From: Mesostigma viride
Taxonomy: Eukaryota > Streptophyta > Mesostigmatophyceae > Mesostigmatales > Mesostigmataceae
Length of the DNA: 64,000 bases
Direction: 5' to 3'
Assembly (NCBI GenBank): GCA_009746045.1
Contig: RPFO01000368.1
Span: 151,501 to 215,500 of the forward strand
Shown here: positions 30,701 to 45,700 of the stretch, piece by piece
Layout: each line of letters opens with the position of its first letter
Numbering within the stretch: position 1 is the first letter of the stretch
Notes under the pieces: generated by a model
Seen by the model: the letters and a program-made list of their open reading frames with translations, nothing else
What the model was told of the DNA's origin: nothing
Database searches by the model: none
Program-made: the position numbers and the translations under genes

Positions 30701-33700
30701 TTGCCAGCATCTCACAGGTGAGGTTGTGCGGGGGACAGGTGGCGGCAGCAAACCCAAACACGACCCTTCCGGCGTGGCAATTACGTTGATGGTGCACCGG
30801 CCACAGTGCAACTCTGATGGCCACAGTGACCATGGGGGCAGCGGAATGCCTGGGATGTGCAGCCGGGCATTTGCTGGGGACGCAAGGAATAGCATCCTCC
30901 AGTTGTACTGGCATTCCCTATGCCACCTTGGGCCCTTCGCCCTTTCCCTTACCCCGGCTGCTGCACTTGTGTATGTGTATGCATGTCGCGCCTGCATCCG
31001 GATCACCGTCCGTTGCGTATGCGCCTGTCTCCCCATCATGCTGCCCCCATCCCTGTGGTTTGCAAGCAGCGTGGAGAGTTCCCGCAAGCGGCAGCGCGAG
31101 GCCAAGGAGGAGCGCGCCAAGGAGGAGGAGGTGCAGCGGCAGGCGCTGCTGCGGCGCGTGAAGAACCTGAAGAAGCAGGAGATCCTGGATCGACTGGAGA
31201 AGGTCAAGCAGATGTCCGGCGCCAAGGGTGGGTGGCGATCGTGGCCGCTGCCACGTGCGTGGGTGTGCGACTACCCGTACAACTGGCATGCATGAGACAG
31301 CCCGCACGAGGGCGGTGGGAGGAATGGAGGGAGGGAGGGAGGGGAGGGAGGGGAGGGAGGGAGGGAGGGAGGGAGGGAGGGAGGGAGGGAGGGAGGGAGG
31401 GAGGGAGGGAGGGAGGGAGGGAGGGAGGGAGGGGAGGGAGGGAGGGAGGGAGGGAGGGAGGGAGGGAGGGAGGGAGGGAGGGAGGGAGGGAGGGAGGGAG
31501 GGAGGGGGGAGGGGAGGGAGGGAGGGAGGGAGGGAGGGAGGGAGGGAGGGAGGGAGGGAGGGAGGGAGGAGGGAGGGAGGGAGGGAGGGAGGGAGGGAGG
31601 GAGGGAGGGAGGGAGGAGGGAGGGAGGGAGGGAGGGAGGGAGGGAGGACATGCACCACGTGGGGTGCTGGCGCCTGCACATGCGCAAGCCAGGGAACTGC
31701 GTGTATGAATGTGGTGGTGGCTCGGACCTTAAGCAATGGTTTCTAGTGTCCAAGGGCAGCCCCCACGTGTTTGTGATGGTGGCTCGGTACGCAAGGCCCC
31801 TCGATGGACACCCCACGATGGCATCCAAGGAAGAGCGGGGGCTTGTCCTCACGCACCTTGCTTGTAGTGCCCTGTCGGAGTGGGCACGATTGAGTAGCCA
31901 ATTCTTGCAGGCACAAACACAAGGCACTTGTGGCTCACTTCATCCAGCTTTCTTTTTGTATAACCAAATAGGGTGGTGCGGAGGACAATTTCTTTTTGTT
32001 GGGGAGCTGGCCTTGCCCCGCTGGGTGCATGACCCTCGCCTCATACCCCCGCTGCTTGATGGGTGCGCGCCGCTCCTCCCCCTGCCCCCCTTGGCCCTCA
32101 GAGCTCAAGCTGCGGCCCGAGGACCTGGACGATGACTTTGACCCGGCGGAGCACGACCGCCGCATGCGTGAGGCGTTCGGCGAGGACTACTATGAGGCAC
32201 CGGTAGGTGACTTGTTGTGCGAGGAGCCGATGTGTCGTGCGTGTGGCCACGGTGTCACTTGTACGAGGAGCCGGTACAAGGGGCAAAGGGTGTGTGATGA
32301 CGGGTGTGAGGAGCCGGAAGGGGCGGACGGGGGGGACCTTTGCAGGATTGGCAGGTTGTCTGATGATGGTGCTTGTGTATGCGCTCTGTACTCTTGCGTG
32401 CGTGGTGCACTTGGCGCATGCATCTGCACAGGAGGAGGAGCTGGAGGAGCTGGAGGACCCGGATGCCATCAAGGAGCTGCTGGACGAGGAGTTTGGTGCG
32501 TTGCCGCGTGTGGGCAGCGCCAGGTGGCAAGCAGGCAGCTCGCTCCAGGCCCTTGAGCCATTTTTTCGATGCACAAGACTAGAGGAGAATAGTGTTTGTG
32601 CATCGTACATATTGAAGCAGAGGCCGCCATCCTGGTCCGTGCATTATACAGGGGGACAAGTCGCTCAGTGTAGCCATGCTGACATCTCTTTCAACCCTCA
32701 ACCCACACGGTGCGTCCCCCCCCCCCCGCCCCTTCATTGCCATTGCGCGGCATGGCAGACGCATCGGCAGGTTTCAAGAAGGTGCACCGCGAAAAGAAGC
32801 GTGCAGGGGGGCATGTGGAGGAGGATGCCGAGGAGCTGGACCTGGCCCTTGATGATGACGAGGAGGGGGGGGAGGGGGAGGAGGGGGAGGAGGGGGAGGA
32901 GGGGGAGGAGGGGGGGGGCGGGCGCTCGGGGGAGCAAGCGTTCGAAGAAGGCGAAGAAGAAGGCCAAGCTGCTTAACCAGAAGTTTGCAAAGGAGCTGGA
33001 AGAGTACTACAAGCTCGACTACGAGAGCATGGTGAGGGACGATGCGAGCACGCTGGATGATGAGAGCGTGTGAGGGAGAAGCTAGTGCTGGACGATGAGA
33101 GCGTGTGAGGGAGTAGCACACGCTGGAGGGAGTAGCACGCGCTGGACAGACGATGTGAGTGTGTTGAGGCTGCATGTGCGCATGCATGCATGCATCTGCA
33201 TCTCGCCATGCTTGTTTACGTTGCGGGCGAGCCACCGGCCATGCAATAGGATAACCCGCGCACAAGCACGTTCTTGTGGACCACCATGCAATAGGATAAC
33301 CCGCGCACAAGCACAAGCACGTTCTTGTGGACCGCCACGCAATAGGATAACCCGCGCACAAGCACGTTCTTGTGGACCACCATGCAATAGGATAACCCGC
33401 GCACAAGCACGTTCTTGTGGACCACCACGCAATAGGATAACCCGCGCACAAGCACGTTCTTGTGGACCACCACGCAATAGGATAACCCGCGCACAAGCAC
33501 GTTCTTGTGGACCACCATGCAATAGGATAACCCGCGCACAAGCACGTTCTTGTGGACCACCATGCAATAGGATAACCCGCGCACAAGCACGTTCTTGTGG
33601 ACCACCACGCAATAGGATAACCCGCGCACAAGCACGTTCTTGTGGACCACCACGCAATAGGATAACCCGCGCACAAGCACGTTCTTGTGGACCACCACGC

Positions 33701-36700
33701 AATAGGATAACCCGCGCACAAGCACGTTCTTGTGGACCACCATGCAATAGGATAACCCGCGCACAAGCACGTTCTTGTGGACCACCACGCAATAGGATAA
33801 CCCGCGCACAAGCACGTTCTTGTGGACCACCACGCAATAGGATAACCCGCGCACAAGCACGTTCTTGTGGACCACCACGCAATAGGATAACCCGCGCACA
33901 AGCACGTTCTTGTGGACCACCATGCAATAGGATAACCCGCGCGCACAAGCACGTTCTTGTGGACCACCACGCAATAGGATAACCCGCGCACAAGCACGTT
34001 CTTGTGGACCACCATGCAATAGGATAACCCGCGCACAAGCACGTTCTTGTGGACCACCATGCAATAGGATAACCCGCGCACAAGCACGTTCTTGTGGACC
34101 ACCACGCAATAGGATAACCCGCGCACAAGCACGTTCTTGTGGACCACCACGCAATAGGATAACCCGCGCACACAAGCACGTTCTTGTGGACCACCATGCA
34201 ATAGGATAACCCGCGCGCACAAGCACGTTCTTGTGGACCACCACGCAATAGGATAACCCGCGCACAAGCACGTTCTTGTGGACCACCACGCAATAGGATA
34301 ACCCGCGCACAAGCACGTTCTTGTGGACCACCACGCAATAGGATAACCCGCGCACAAGCACGTTCTTGTGGACCACCACGCAATAGGATAACCCGCGCAC
34401 AAGCACGTTCTTGTGGACCACCACGCAATAGGATAACCCGCGCACAAGCACGTTCTTGTGGACCACCACGCAATAGGATAACCCGCGCACAAGCACGTTC
34501 TTGTGGACCACCACGCAATAGGATAACCCGCGCACAAGCACGTTCTTGTGGACCACCACGCAATAGGATAACCCGCGCACAAGCACGTTCTTGTGGACCA
34601 CCACGCAATAGGATAACCCGCGCACAAGCACGTTCTTGTGGACCACCACGCAATAGGATAACCCGCGCACAAGCACGTTCTTGTGGACCACCACGCAATA
34701 GGATAACCCGCGCACAAGCACGTTCTTGTGGACCACCACGCAATAGGATAACCCGCGCACAAGCACGTTCTTGTGGACCACCACGCAATAGGATAACCCG
34801 CGCACAAGCACGTTCTTGTGGACCACCACGCAATAGGATAACCCGCGCACAAGCACGTTCTTGTGGACCACCACGCAATAGGATAACCCGCGCACAAGCA
34901 CGTTCTTGTGGACCACCACGCAATAGGATAACCCGCGCGCACAAGCACGTTCTTGTGGACCACCACGCAATAGGATAACCCGCGCACAAGCACGTTCTTG
35001 TGGACCACCACGCAATAGGATAACCCGCGCACAAGCACGTTCTTGTGGACCACCACGCAATAGGATAACCCGCGCACAAGCACGTTCTTGTGGACCACCA
35101 CGCAATAGGATAACCCGCGCACAAGCACGTTCTTGTGGACCACCACGCAATAGGATAACCCGCGCACAAGCACGTTCTTGTGGACCACCACGCAATAGGA
35201 TAACCCGCGCACAAGCACGTTCTTGTGGACCACCACGCAATAGGATAACCCGCGCACAAGCACGTTCTTGTGGACCACCACGCAATAGGATAACCCGCGC
35301 ACAAGCACGTTCTTGTGGACCACCACGCAATAGGATAACCCGCGCACAAGCACAAGCACGTTCTTGTGGACCACCACGCAATAGGATAACCCGCGCACAA
35401 GCACGTTCTTGTGGACCACCACGCAATAGGATAACCCGCGCACAAGCACGTTCTTGTGGACCACCACGCAATAGGATAACCCGCGCACAAGCACGTTCTT
35501 GTGGACCACCACGCAATAGGATAACCCGCGCACAAGCACGTTCTTGTGGACCACCACGCAATAGGATAACCCGCGCACAAGCACGTTCTTGTGGACCACC
35601 ACGCAATAGGATAACCCGCGCACAAGCACGTTCTTGTGGACCACCACGCAATAGGATAACCCGCGCACAAGCACGTTCTTGTGGACCACCACGCAATAGG
35701 ATAACCCGCGCACAAGCACGTTCTTGTGGACCACCACGCAATAGGATAACCCGCGCACAAGCACGTTCTTGTGGACCACCACGCAATAGGATAACCCGCG
35801 CACAAGCACGTTCTTGTGGACCACCACGCAATAGGATAACCCGCGCACAAGCACGTTCTTGTGGACCACCACGCAATAGGATAACCCGCGCACAAGCACG
35901 TTCTTGTGGACCACCACGCAATAGGATAACCCGCGCACAAGCACGTTCTTGTGGACCACCACGCAATAGGATAACCCGCGCACAAGCACGTTCTTGTGGA
36001 CCACCACGCAATAGGATAACCCGCGCACAAGCACGTTCTTGTGGACCACCACGCAATAGGATAACCCGCGCACAAGCACGTTCTTGTGGACCACCACGCA
36101 ATAGGATAACCCGCGCACAAGCACGTTCTTGTGGACCACCACGCAATAGGATAACCCGCGCACAAGCACGTTCTTGTGGACCACCACGCAATAGGATAAC
36201 CCGCGCACAAGCACGTTCTTGTGGACCACCACGCAATAGGATAACCCGCGCACAAGCACGTTCTTGTGGACCACCACGCAATAGGATAACCCGCGCACAA
36301 GCACGTTCTTGTGGACCACCACGCAATAGGATAACCCGCGCACAAGCACGTTCTTGTGGACCACCACGCAATAGGATAACCCGCGCACAAGCACGTTCTT
36401 GTGGACCACCACGCAATAGGATAACCCGCGCACAAGCACGTTCTTGTGGACCACCACGCAATAGGATAACCCGCGCACAAGCACGTTCTTGTGGACCACC
36501 ACGCAATAGGATAACCCGCGCACAAGCACGTTCTTGTGGACCACCACGCAATAGGATAACCCGCGCACAAGCACGTTCTTGTGGACCACCACGCAATAGG
36601 ATAACCCGCGCACAAGCACGTTCTTGTGGACCACCACGCAATAGGATAACCCGCGCACAAGCACGTTCTTGTGGACCACCACGCAATAGGATAACCCGCG

Positions 36701-39700
36701 CACAAGCACGTTCTTGTGGACCACCACGCAATAGGATAACCCGCGCACAAGCACGTTCTTGTGGACCACCACGCAATAGGATAACCCGCGCACAAGCACG
36801 TTCTTGTGGACCACCACGCAATAGGATAACCCGCGCACAAGCACGTTCTTGTGGACCACCACGCAATAGGATAACCCGCGCACAAGCACGTTCTTGTGGA
36901 CCACCACGCAATAGGATAACCCGCGCACAAGCACGTTCTTGTGGACCACCACGCAATAGGATAACCCGCGCACAAGCACGTTCTTGTGGACCACCACGCA
37001 ATAGGATAACCCGCGCACAAGCACGTTCTTGTGGACCACCACGCAATAGGATAACCCGCGCACAAGCACGTTCTTGTGGACCACCACGCAATAGGATAAC
37101 CCGCGCACAAGCACGTTCTTGTGGACCACCACGCAATAGGATAACCCGCGCACAAGCACGTTCTTGTGGACCACCACGCAATAGGATAACCCGCGCACAA
37201 GCACGTTCTTGTGGACCACCACGCAATAGGATAACCCGCGCACAAGCACGTTCTTGTGGACCACCACGCAATAGGATAACCCGCGCACAAGCACGTTCTT
37301 GTGGACCACCACGCAATAGGATAACCCGCGCACAAGCACGTTCTTGTGGACCACCACGCAATAGGATAACCCGCGCACAAGCACGTTCTTGTGGACCACC
37401 ACGCAATAGGATAACCCGCGCACAAGCACGTTCTTGTGGACCACCACGCAATAGGATAACCCGCGCACAAGCACGTTCTTGTGGACCACCACGCAATAGG
37501 ATAACCCGCGCACAAGCACGTTCTTGTGGACCACCACGCAATAGGATAACCCGCGCACAAGCACGTTCTTGTGGACCACCACGCAATAGGATAACCCGCG
37601 CACAAGCACGTTCTTGTGGACCACCACGCAATAGGATAACCCGCGCACAAGCACGTTCTTGTGGACCACCACGCAATAGGATAACCCGCGCACAAGCACG
37701 TTCTTGTGGACCACCACGCAATAGGATAACCCGCGCACAAGCACGTTCTTGTGGACCACCACGCAATAGGATAACCCGCGCACAAGCACGTTCTTGTGGA
37801 CCACCACGCAATAGGATAACCCGCGCACAAGCACGTTCTTGTGGACCACCACGCAATAGGATAACCCGCGCACAAGCACGTTCTTGTGGACCACCACGCA
37901 ATAGGATAACCCGCGCACAAGCACGTTCTTGTGGACCACCACGCAATAGGATAACCCGCGCACAAGCACGTTCTTGTGGACCACCACGCAATAGGATAAC
38001 CCGCGCACAAGCACGTTCTTGTGGACCACCACGCAATAGGATAACCCGCGCACAAGCACGTTCTTGTGGACCACCACGCAATAGGATAACCCGCGCACAA
38101 GCACGTTCTTGTGGACCACCACGCAATAGGATAACCCGCGCACAAGCACGTTCTTGTGGACCACCACGCAATAGGATAACCCGCGCACAAGCACGTTCTT
38201 GTGGACCACCACGCAATAGGATAACCCGCGCACAAGCACGTTCTTGTGGACCACCACGCAATAGGATAACCCGCGCACAAGCACGTTCTTGTGGACCACC
38301 ACGCAATAGGATAACCCGCGCACAAGCACGTTCTTGTGGACCACCACGCAATAGGATAACCCGCGCACAAGCACGTTCTTGTGGACCACCACGCAATAGG
38401 ATAACCCGCGCACAAGCACGTTCTTGTGGACCACCACGCAATAGGATAACCCGCGCACAAGCACGTTCTTGTGGACCACCACGCAATAGGATAACCCGCG
38501 CACAAGCACGTTCTTGTGGACCACCACGCAATAGGATAACCCGCGCACAAGCACGTTCTTGTGGACCACCACGCAATAGGATAACCCGCGCACAAGCACG
38601 TTCTTGTGGACCACCACGCAATAGGATAACCCGCGCACAAGCACGTTCTTGTGGACCACCACGCAATAGGATAACCCGCGCACAAGCACGTTCTTGTGGA
38701 CCACCACGCAATAGGATAACCCGCGCACAAGCACGTTCTTGTGGACCACCACGCAATAGGATAACCCGCGCACAAGCACGTTCTTGTGGACCACCACGCA
38801 ATAGGATAACCCGCGCACAAGCACGTTCTTGTGGACCACCACGCAATAGGATAACCCGCGCACAAGCACGTTCTTGTGGACCACCACGCAATAGGATAAC
38901 CCGCGCACAAGCACGTTCTTGTGGACCACCACGCAATAGGATAACCCGCGCACAAGCACGTTCTTGTGGACCACCACGCAATAGGATAACCCGCGCACAA
39001 GCACGTTCTTGTGGACCACCACGCAATAGGATAACCCGCGCACAAGCACGTTCTTGTGGACCACCACGCAATAGGATAACCCGCGCACAAGCACGTTCTT
39101 GTGGACCACCACGCAATAGGATAACCCGCGCACAAGCACGTTCTTGTGGACCACCACGCAATAGGATAACCCGCGCACAAGCACGTTCTTGTGGACCACC
39201 ACGCAATAGGATAACCCGCGCACAAGCACGTTCTTGTGGACCACCACGCAATAGGATAACCCGCGCACAAGCACGTTCTTGTGGACCACCACGCAATAGG
39301 ATAACCCGCGCACAAGCACGTTCTTGTGGACCACCACGCAATAGGATAACCCGCGCACAAGCACGTTCTTGTGGACCACCACGCAATAGGATAACCCGCG
39401 CACAAGCACGTTCTTGTGGACCACCACGCAATAGGATAACCCGCGCACAAGCACGTTCTTGTGGACCACCACGCAATAGGATAACCCGCGCACAAGCACG
39501 TTCTTGTGGACCACCACGCAATAGGATAACCCGCGCACAAGCACGTTCTTGTGGACCACCACGCAATAGGATAACCCGCGCACAAGCACGTTCTTGTGGA
39601 CCACCACGCAATAGGATAACCCGCGCACAAGCACGTTCTTGTGGACCACCACGCAATAGGATAACCCGCGCACAAGCACGTTCTTGTGGACCACCACGCA

Positions 39701-42700
39701 ATAGGATAACCCGCGCACAAGCACGTTCTTGTGGACCACCACGCAATAGGATAACCCGCGCACAAGCACGTTCTTGTGGACCACCACGCAATAGGATAAC
39801 CCGCGCACAAGCACGTTCTTGTGGACCACCACGCAATAGGATAACCCGCGCACAAGCACGTTCTTGTGGACCACCACGCAATAGGATAACCCGCGCACAA
39901 GCACGTTCTTGTGGACCACCACGCAATAGGATAACCCGCGCACAAGCACGTTCTTGTGGACCACCACGCAATAGGATAACCCGCGCACAAGCACGTTCTT
40001 GTGGACCACCACGCAATAGGATAACCCGCGCACAAGCACGTTCTTGTGGACCACCACGCAATAGGATAACCCGCGCACAAGCACGTTCTTGTGGACCACC
40101 ACGCAATAGGATAACCCGCGCACAAGCACGTTCTTGTGGACCACCACGCAATAGGATAACCCGCGCACAAGCACGTTCTTGTGGACCACCACGCAATAGG
40201 ATAACCCGCGCACAAGCACGTTCTTGTGGACCACCACGCAATAGGATAACCCGCGCACAAGCACGTTCTTGTGGACCACCACGCAATAGGATAACCCGCG
40301 CACAAGCACGTTCTTGTGGACCACCACGCAATAGGATAACCCGCGCACAAGCACGTTCTTGTGGACCACCACGCAATAGGATAACCCGCGCACAAGCACG
40401 TTCTTGTGGACCACCACGCAATAGGATAACCCGCGCACAAGCACGTTCTTGTGGACCACCACGCAATAGGATAACCCGCGCACAAGCACGTTCTTGTGGA
40501 CCACCACGCAATAGGATAACCCGCGCACAAGCACGTTCTTGTGGACCACCACGCAATAGGATAACCCGCGCACAAGCACGTTCTTGTGGACCACCACGCA
40601 ATAGGATAACCCGCGCACAAGCACGTTCTTGTGGACCACCACGCAATAGGATAACCCGCGCACAAGCACGTTCTTGTGGACCACCACGCAATAGGATAAC
40701 CCGCGCACAAGCACGTTCTTGTGGACCACCACGCAATAGGATAACCCGCGCACAAGCACGTTCTTGTGGACCACCACGCAATAGGATAACCCGCGCACAA
40801 GCACGTTCTTGTGGACCACCACGCAATAGGATAACCCGCGCACAAGCACGTTCTTGTGGACCACCACGCAATAGGATAACCCGCGCACAAGCACGTTCTT
40901 GTGGACCACCACGCAATAGGATAACCCGCGCACAAGCACGTTCTTGTGGACCACCACGCAATAGGATAACCCGCGCACAAGCACGTTCTTGTGGACCACC
41001 ACGCAATAGGATAACCCGCGCACAAGCACGTTCTTGTGGACCACCACGCAATAGGATAACCCGCGCACAAGCACGTTCTTGTGGACCACCACGCAATAGG
41101 ATAACCCGCGCACAAGCACGTTCTTGTGGACCACCACGCAATAGGATAACCCGCGCACAAGCACGTTCTTGTGGACCACCACGCAATAGGATAACCCGCG
41201 CACAAGCACGTTCTTGTGGACCACCACGCAATAGGATAACCCGCGCACAAGCACGTTCTTGTGGACCACCACGCAATAGGATAACCCGCGCACAAGCACG
41301 TTCTTGTGGACCACCACGCAATAGGATAACCCGCGCACAAGCACGTTCTTGTGGACCACCACGCAATAGGATAACCCGCGCACAAGCACGTTCTTGTGGA
41401 CCACCACGCAATAGGATAACCCGCGCACAAGCACGTTCTTGTGGACCACCACGCAATAGGATAACCCGCGCACAAGCACGTTCTTGTGGACCACCACGCA
41501 ATAGGATAACCCGCGCACAAGCACGTTCTTGTGGACCACCACGCAATAGGATAACCCGCGCACAAGCACGTTCTTGTGGACCACCACGCAATAGGATAAC
41601 CCGCGCACAAGCACGTTCTTGTGGACCACCACGCAATAGGATAACCCGCGCACAAGCACGTTCTTGTGGACCACCACGCAATAGGATAACCCGCGCACAA
41701 GCACGTTCTTGTGGACCACCACGCAATAGGATAACCCGCGCACAAGCACGTTCTTGTGGACCACCACGCAATAGGATAACCCGCGCACAAGCACGTTCTT
41801 GTGGACCACCACGCAATAGGATAACCCGCGCACAAGCACGTTCTTGTGGACCACCACGCAATAGGATAACCCGCGCACAAGCACGTTCTTGTGGACCACC
41901 ACGCAATAGGATAACCCGCGCACAAGCACGTTCTTGTGGACCACCACGCAATAGGATAACCCGCGCACAAGCACGTTCTTGTGGACCACCACGCAATAGG
42001 ATAACCCGCGCACAAGCACGTTCTTGTGGACCACCACGCAATAGGATAACCCGCGCACAAGCACGTTCTTGTGGACCACCACGCAATAGGATAACCCGCG
42101 CACAAGCACGTTCTTGTGGACCACCACGCAATAGGATAACCCGCGCACAAGCACGTTCTTGTGGACCACCACGCAATAGGATAACCCGCGCACAAGCACG
42201 TTCTTGTGGACCACCACGCAATAGGATAACCCGCGCACAAGCACGTTCTTGTGGACCACCACGCAATAGGATAACCCGCGCACAAGCACGTTCTTGTGGA
42301 CCACCACGCAATAGGATAACCCGCGCACAAGCACGTTCTTGTGGACCACCACGCAATAGGATAACCCGCGCACAAGCACGTTCTTGTGGACCACCACGCA
42401 ATAGGATAACCCGCGCACAAGCACGTTCTTGTGGACCACCACGCAATAGGATAACCCGCGCACAAGCACGTTCTTGTGGACCACCACGCAATAGGATAAC
42501 CCGCGCACAAGCACGTTCTTGTGGACCACCACGCAATAGGATAACCCGCGCACAAGCACGTTCTTGTGGACCACCACGCAATAGGATAACCCGCGCACAA
42601 GCACGTTCTTGTGGACCACCACGCAATAGGATAACCCGCGCACAAGCACGTTCTTGTGGACCACCACGCAATAGGATAACCCGCGCACAAGCACGTTCTT

Positions 42701-45700
42701 GTGGACCACCACGCAATAGGATAACCCGCGCACAAGCACGTTCTTGTGGACCACCACGCAATAGGATAACCCGCGCACAAGCACGTTCTTGTGGACCACC
42801 ACGCAATAGGATAACCCGCGCACAAGCACGTTCTTGTGGACCACCACGCAATAGGATAACCCGCGCACAAGCACGTTCTTGTGGACCACCACGCAATAGG
42901 ATAACCCGCGCACAAGCACGTTCTTGTGGACCACCACGCAATAGGATAACCCGCGCACAAGCACGTTCTTGTGGACCACCACGCAATAGGATAACCCGCG
43001 CACAAGCACGTTCTTGTGGACCACCACGCAATAGGATAACCCGCGCACAAGCACGTTCTTGTGGACCACCACGCAATAGGATAACCCGCGCACAAGCACG
43101 TTCTTGTGGACCACCACGCAATAGGATAACCCGCGCACAAGCACGTTCTTGTGGACCACCACGCAATAGGATAACCCGCGCACAAGCACGTTCTTGTGGA
43201 CCACCACGCAATAGGATAACCCGCGCACAAGCACGTTCTTGTGGACCACCACGCAATAGGATAACCCGCGCACAAGCACGTTCTTGTGGACCACCACGCA
43301 ATAGGATAACCCGCGCACAAGCACGTTCTTGTGGACCACCACGCAATAGGATAACCCGCGCACAAGCACGTTCTTGTGGACCACCACGCAATAGGATAAC
43401 CCGCGCACAAGCACGTTCTTGTGGACCACCACGCAATAGGATAACCCGCGCACAAGCACGTTCTTGTGGACCACCACGCAATAGGATAACCCGCGCACAA
43501 GCACGTTCTTGTGGACCACCACGCAATAGGATAACCCGCGCACAAGCACGTTCTTGTGGACCACCACGCAATAGGATAACCCGCGCACAAGCACGTTCTT
43601 GTGGACCACCACGCAATAGGATAACCCGCGCACAAGCACGTTCTTGTGGACCACCACGCAATAGGATAACCCGCGCACAAGCACGTTCTTGTGGACCACC
43701 ACGCAATAGGATAACCCGCGCACAAGCACGTTCTTGTGGACCACCACGCAATAGGATAACCCGCGCACAAGCACGTTCTTGTGGACCACCACGCAATAGG
43801 ATAACCCGCGCACAAGCACGTTCTTGTGGACCACCACGCAATAGGATAACCCGCGCACAAGCACGTTCTTGTGGACCACCACGCAATAGGATAACCCGCG
43901 CACAAGCACGTTCTTGTGGACCACCACGCAATAGGATAACCCGCGCACAAGCACGTTCTTGTGGACCACCACGCAATAGGATAACCCGCGCACAAGCACG
44001 TTCTTGTGGACCACCACGCAATAGGATAACCCGCGCACAAGCACGTTCTTGTGGACCACCACGCAATAGGATAACCCGCGCACAAGCACGTTCTTGTGGA
44101 CCACCACGCAATAGGATAACCCGCGCACAAGCACGTTCTTGTGGACCACCACGCAATAGGATAACCCGCGCACAAGCACGTTCTTGTGGACCACCACGCA
44201 ATAGGATAACCCGCGCACAAGCACGTTCTTGTGGACCACCACGCAATAGGATAACCCGCGCACAAGCACGTTCTTGTGGACCACCACGCAATAGGATAAC
44301 CCGCGCACAAGCACGTTCTTGTGGACCACCACGCAATAGGATAACCCGCGCACAAGCACGTTCTTGTGGACCACCACGCAATAGGATAACCCGCGCACAA
44401 GCACGTTCTTGTGGACCACCACGCAATAGGATAACCCGCGCACAAGCACGTTCTTGTGGACCACCACGCAATAGGATAACCCGCGCACAAGCACGTTCTT
44501 GTGGACCACCACGCAATAGGATAACCCGCGCACAAGCACGTTCTTGTGGACCACCACGCAATAGGATAACCCGCGCACAAGCACGTTCTTGTGGACCACC
44601 ACGCAATAGGATAACCCGCGCACAAGCACGTTCTTGTGGACCACCACGCAATAGGATAACCCGCGCACAAGCACGTTCTTGTGGACCACCACGCAATAGG
44701 ATAACCCGCGCACAAGCACGTTCTTGTGGACCACCACGCAATAGGATAACCCGCGCACAAGCACGTTCTTGTGGACCACCACGCAATAGGATAACCCGCG
44801 CACAAGCACGTTCTTGTGGACCACCACGCAATAGGATAACCCGCGCACAAGCACGTTCTTGTGGACCACCACGCAATAGGATAACCCGCGCACAAGCACG
44901 TTCTTGTGGACCACCACGCAATAGGATAACCCGCGCACAAGCACGTTCTTGTGGACCACCACGCAATAGGATAACCCGCGCACAAGCACGTTCTTGTGGA
45001 CCACCACGCAATAGGATAACCCGCGCACAAGCACGTTCTTGTGGACCACCACGCAATAGGATAACCCGCGCACAAGCACGTTCTTGTGGACCACCACGCA
45101 ATAGGATAACCCGCGCACAAGCACGTTCTTGTGGACCACCACGCAATAGGATAACCCGCGCACAAGCACGTTCTTGTGGACCACCACGCAATAGGATAAC
45201 CCGCGCACAAGCACGTTCTTGTGGACCACCACGCAATAGGATAACCCGCGCACAAGCACGTTCTTGTGGACCACCACGCAATAGGATAACCCGCGCACAA
45301 GCACGTTCTTGTGGACCACCACGCAATAGGATAACCCGCGCACAAGCACGTTCTTGTGGACCACCACGCAATAGGATAACCCGCGCACAAGCACGTTCTT
45401 GTGGACCACCACGCAATAGGATAACCCGCGCACAAGCACGTTCTTGTGGACCACCACGCAATAGGATAACCCGCGCACAAGCACGTTCTTGTGGACCACC
45501 ACGCAATAGGATAACCCGCGCACAAGCACGTTCTTGTGGACCACCACGCAATAGGATAACCCGCGCACAAGCACGTTCTTGTGGACCACCACGCAATAGG
45601 ATAACCCGCGCACAAGCACGTTCTTGTGGACCACCACGCAATAGGATAACCCGCGCACAAGCACGTTCTTGTGGACCACCACGCAATAGGATAACCCGCG

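Noticed and set aside
30918-31927. Ser/Pro/Leu- and Gly/Glu/Arg-rich proteins up to 316 codons
   Set aside because: They arise from the GGGA tract and overlap KRI1 exon 9 and introns in other frames.
32734-32967. Leucine-rich antisense frame
   Set aside because: It is the complement of the Glu/Gly-coding repeats of KRI1 exon 12.
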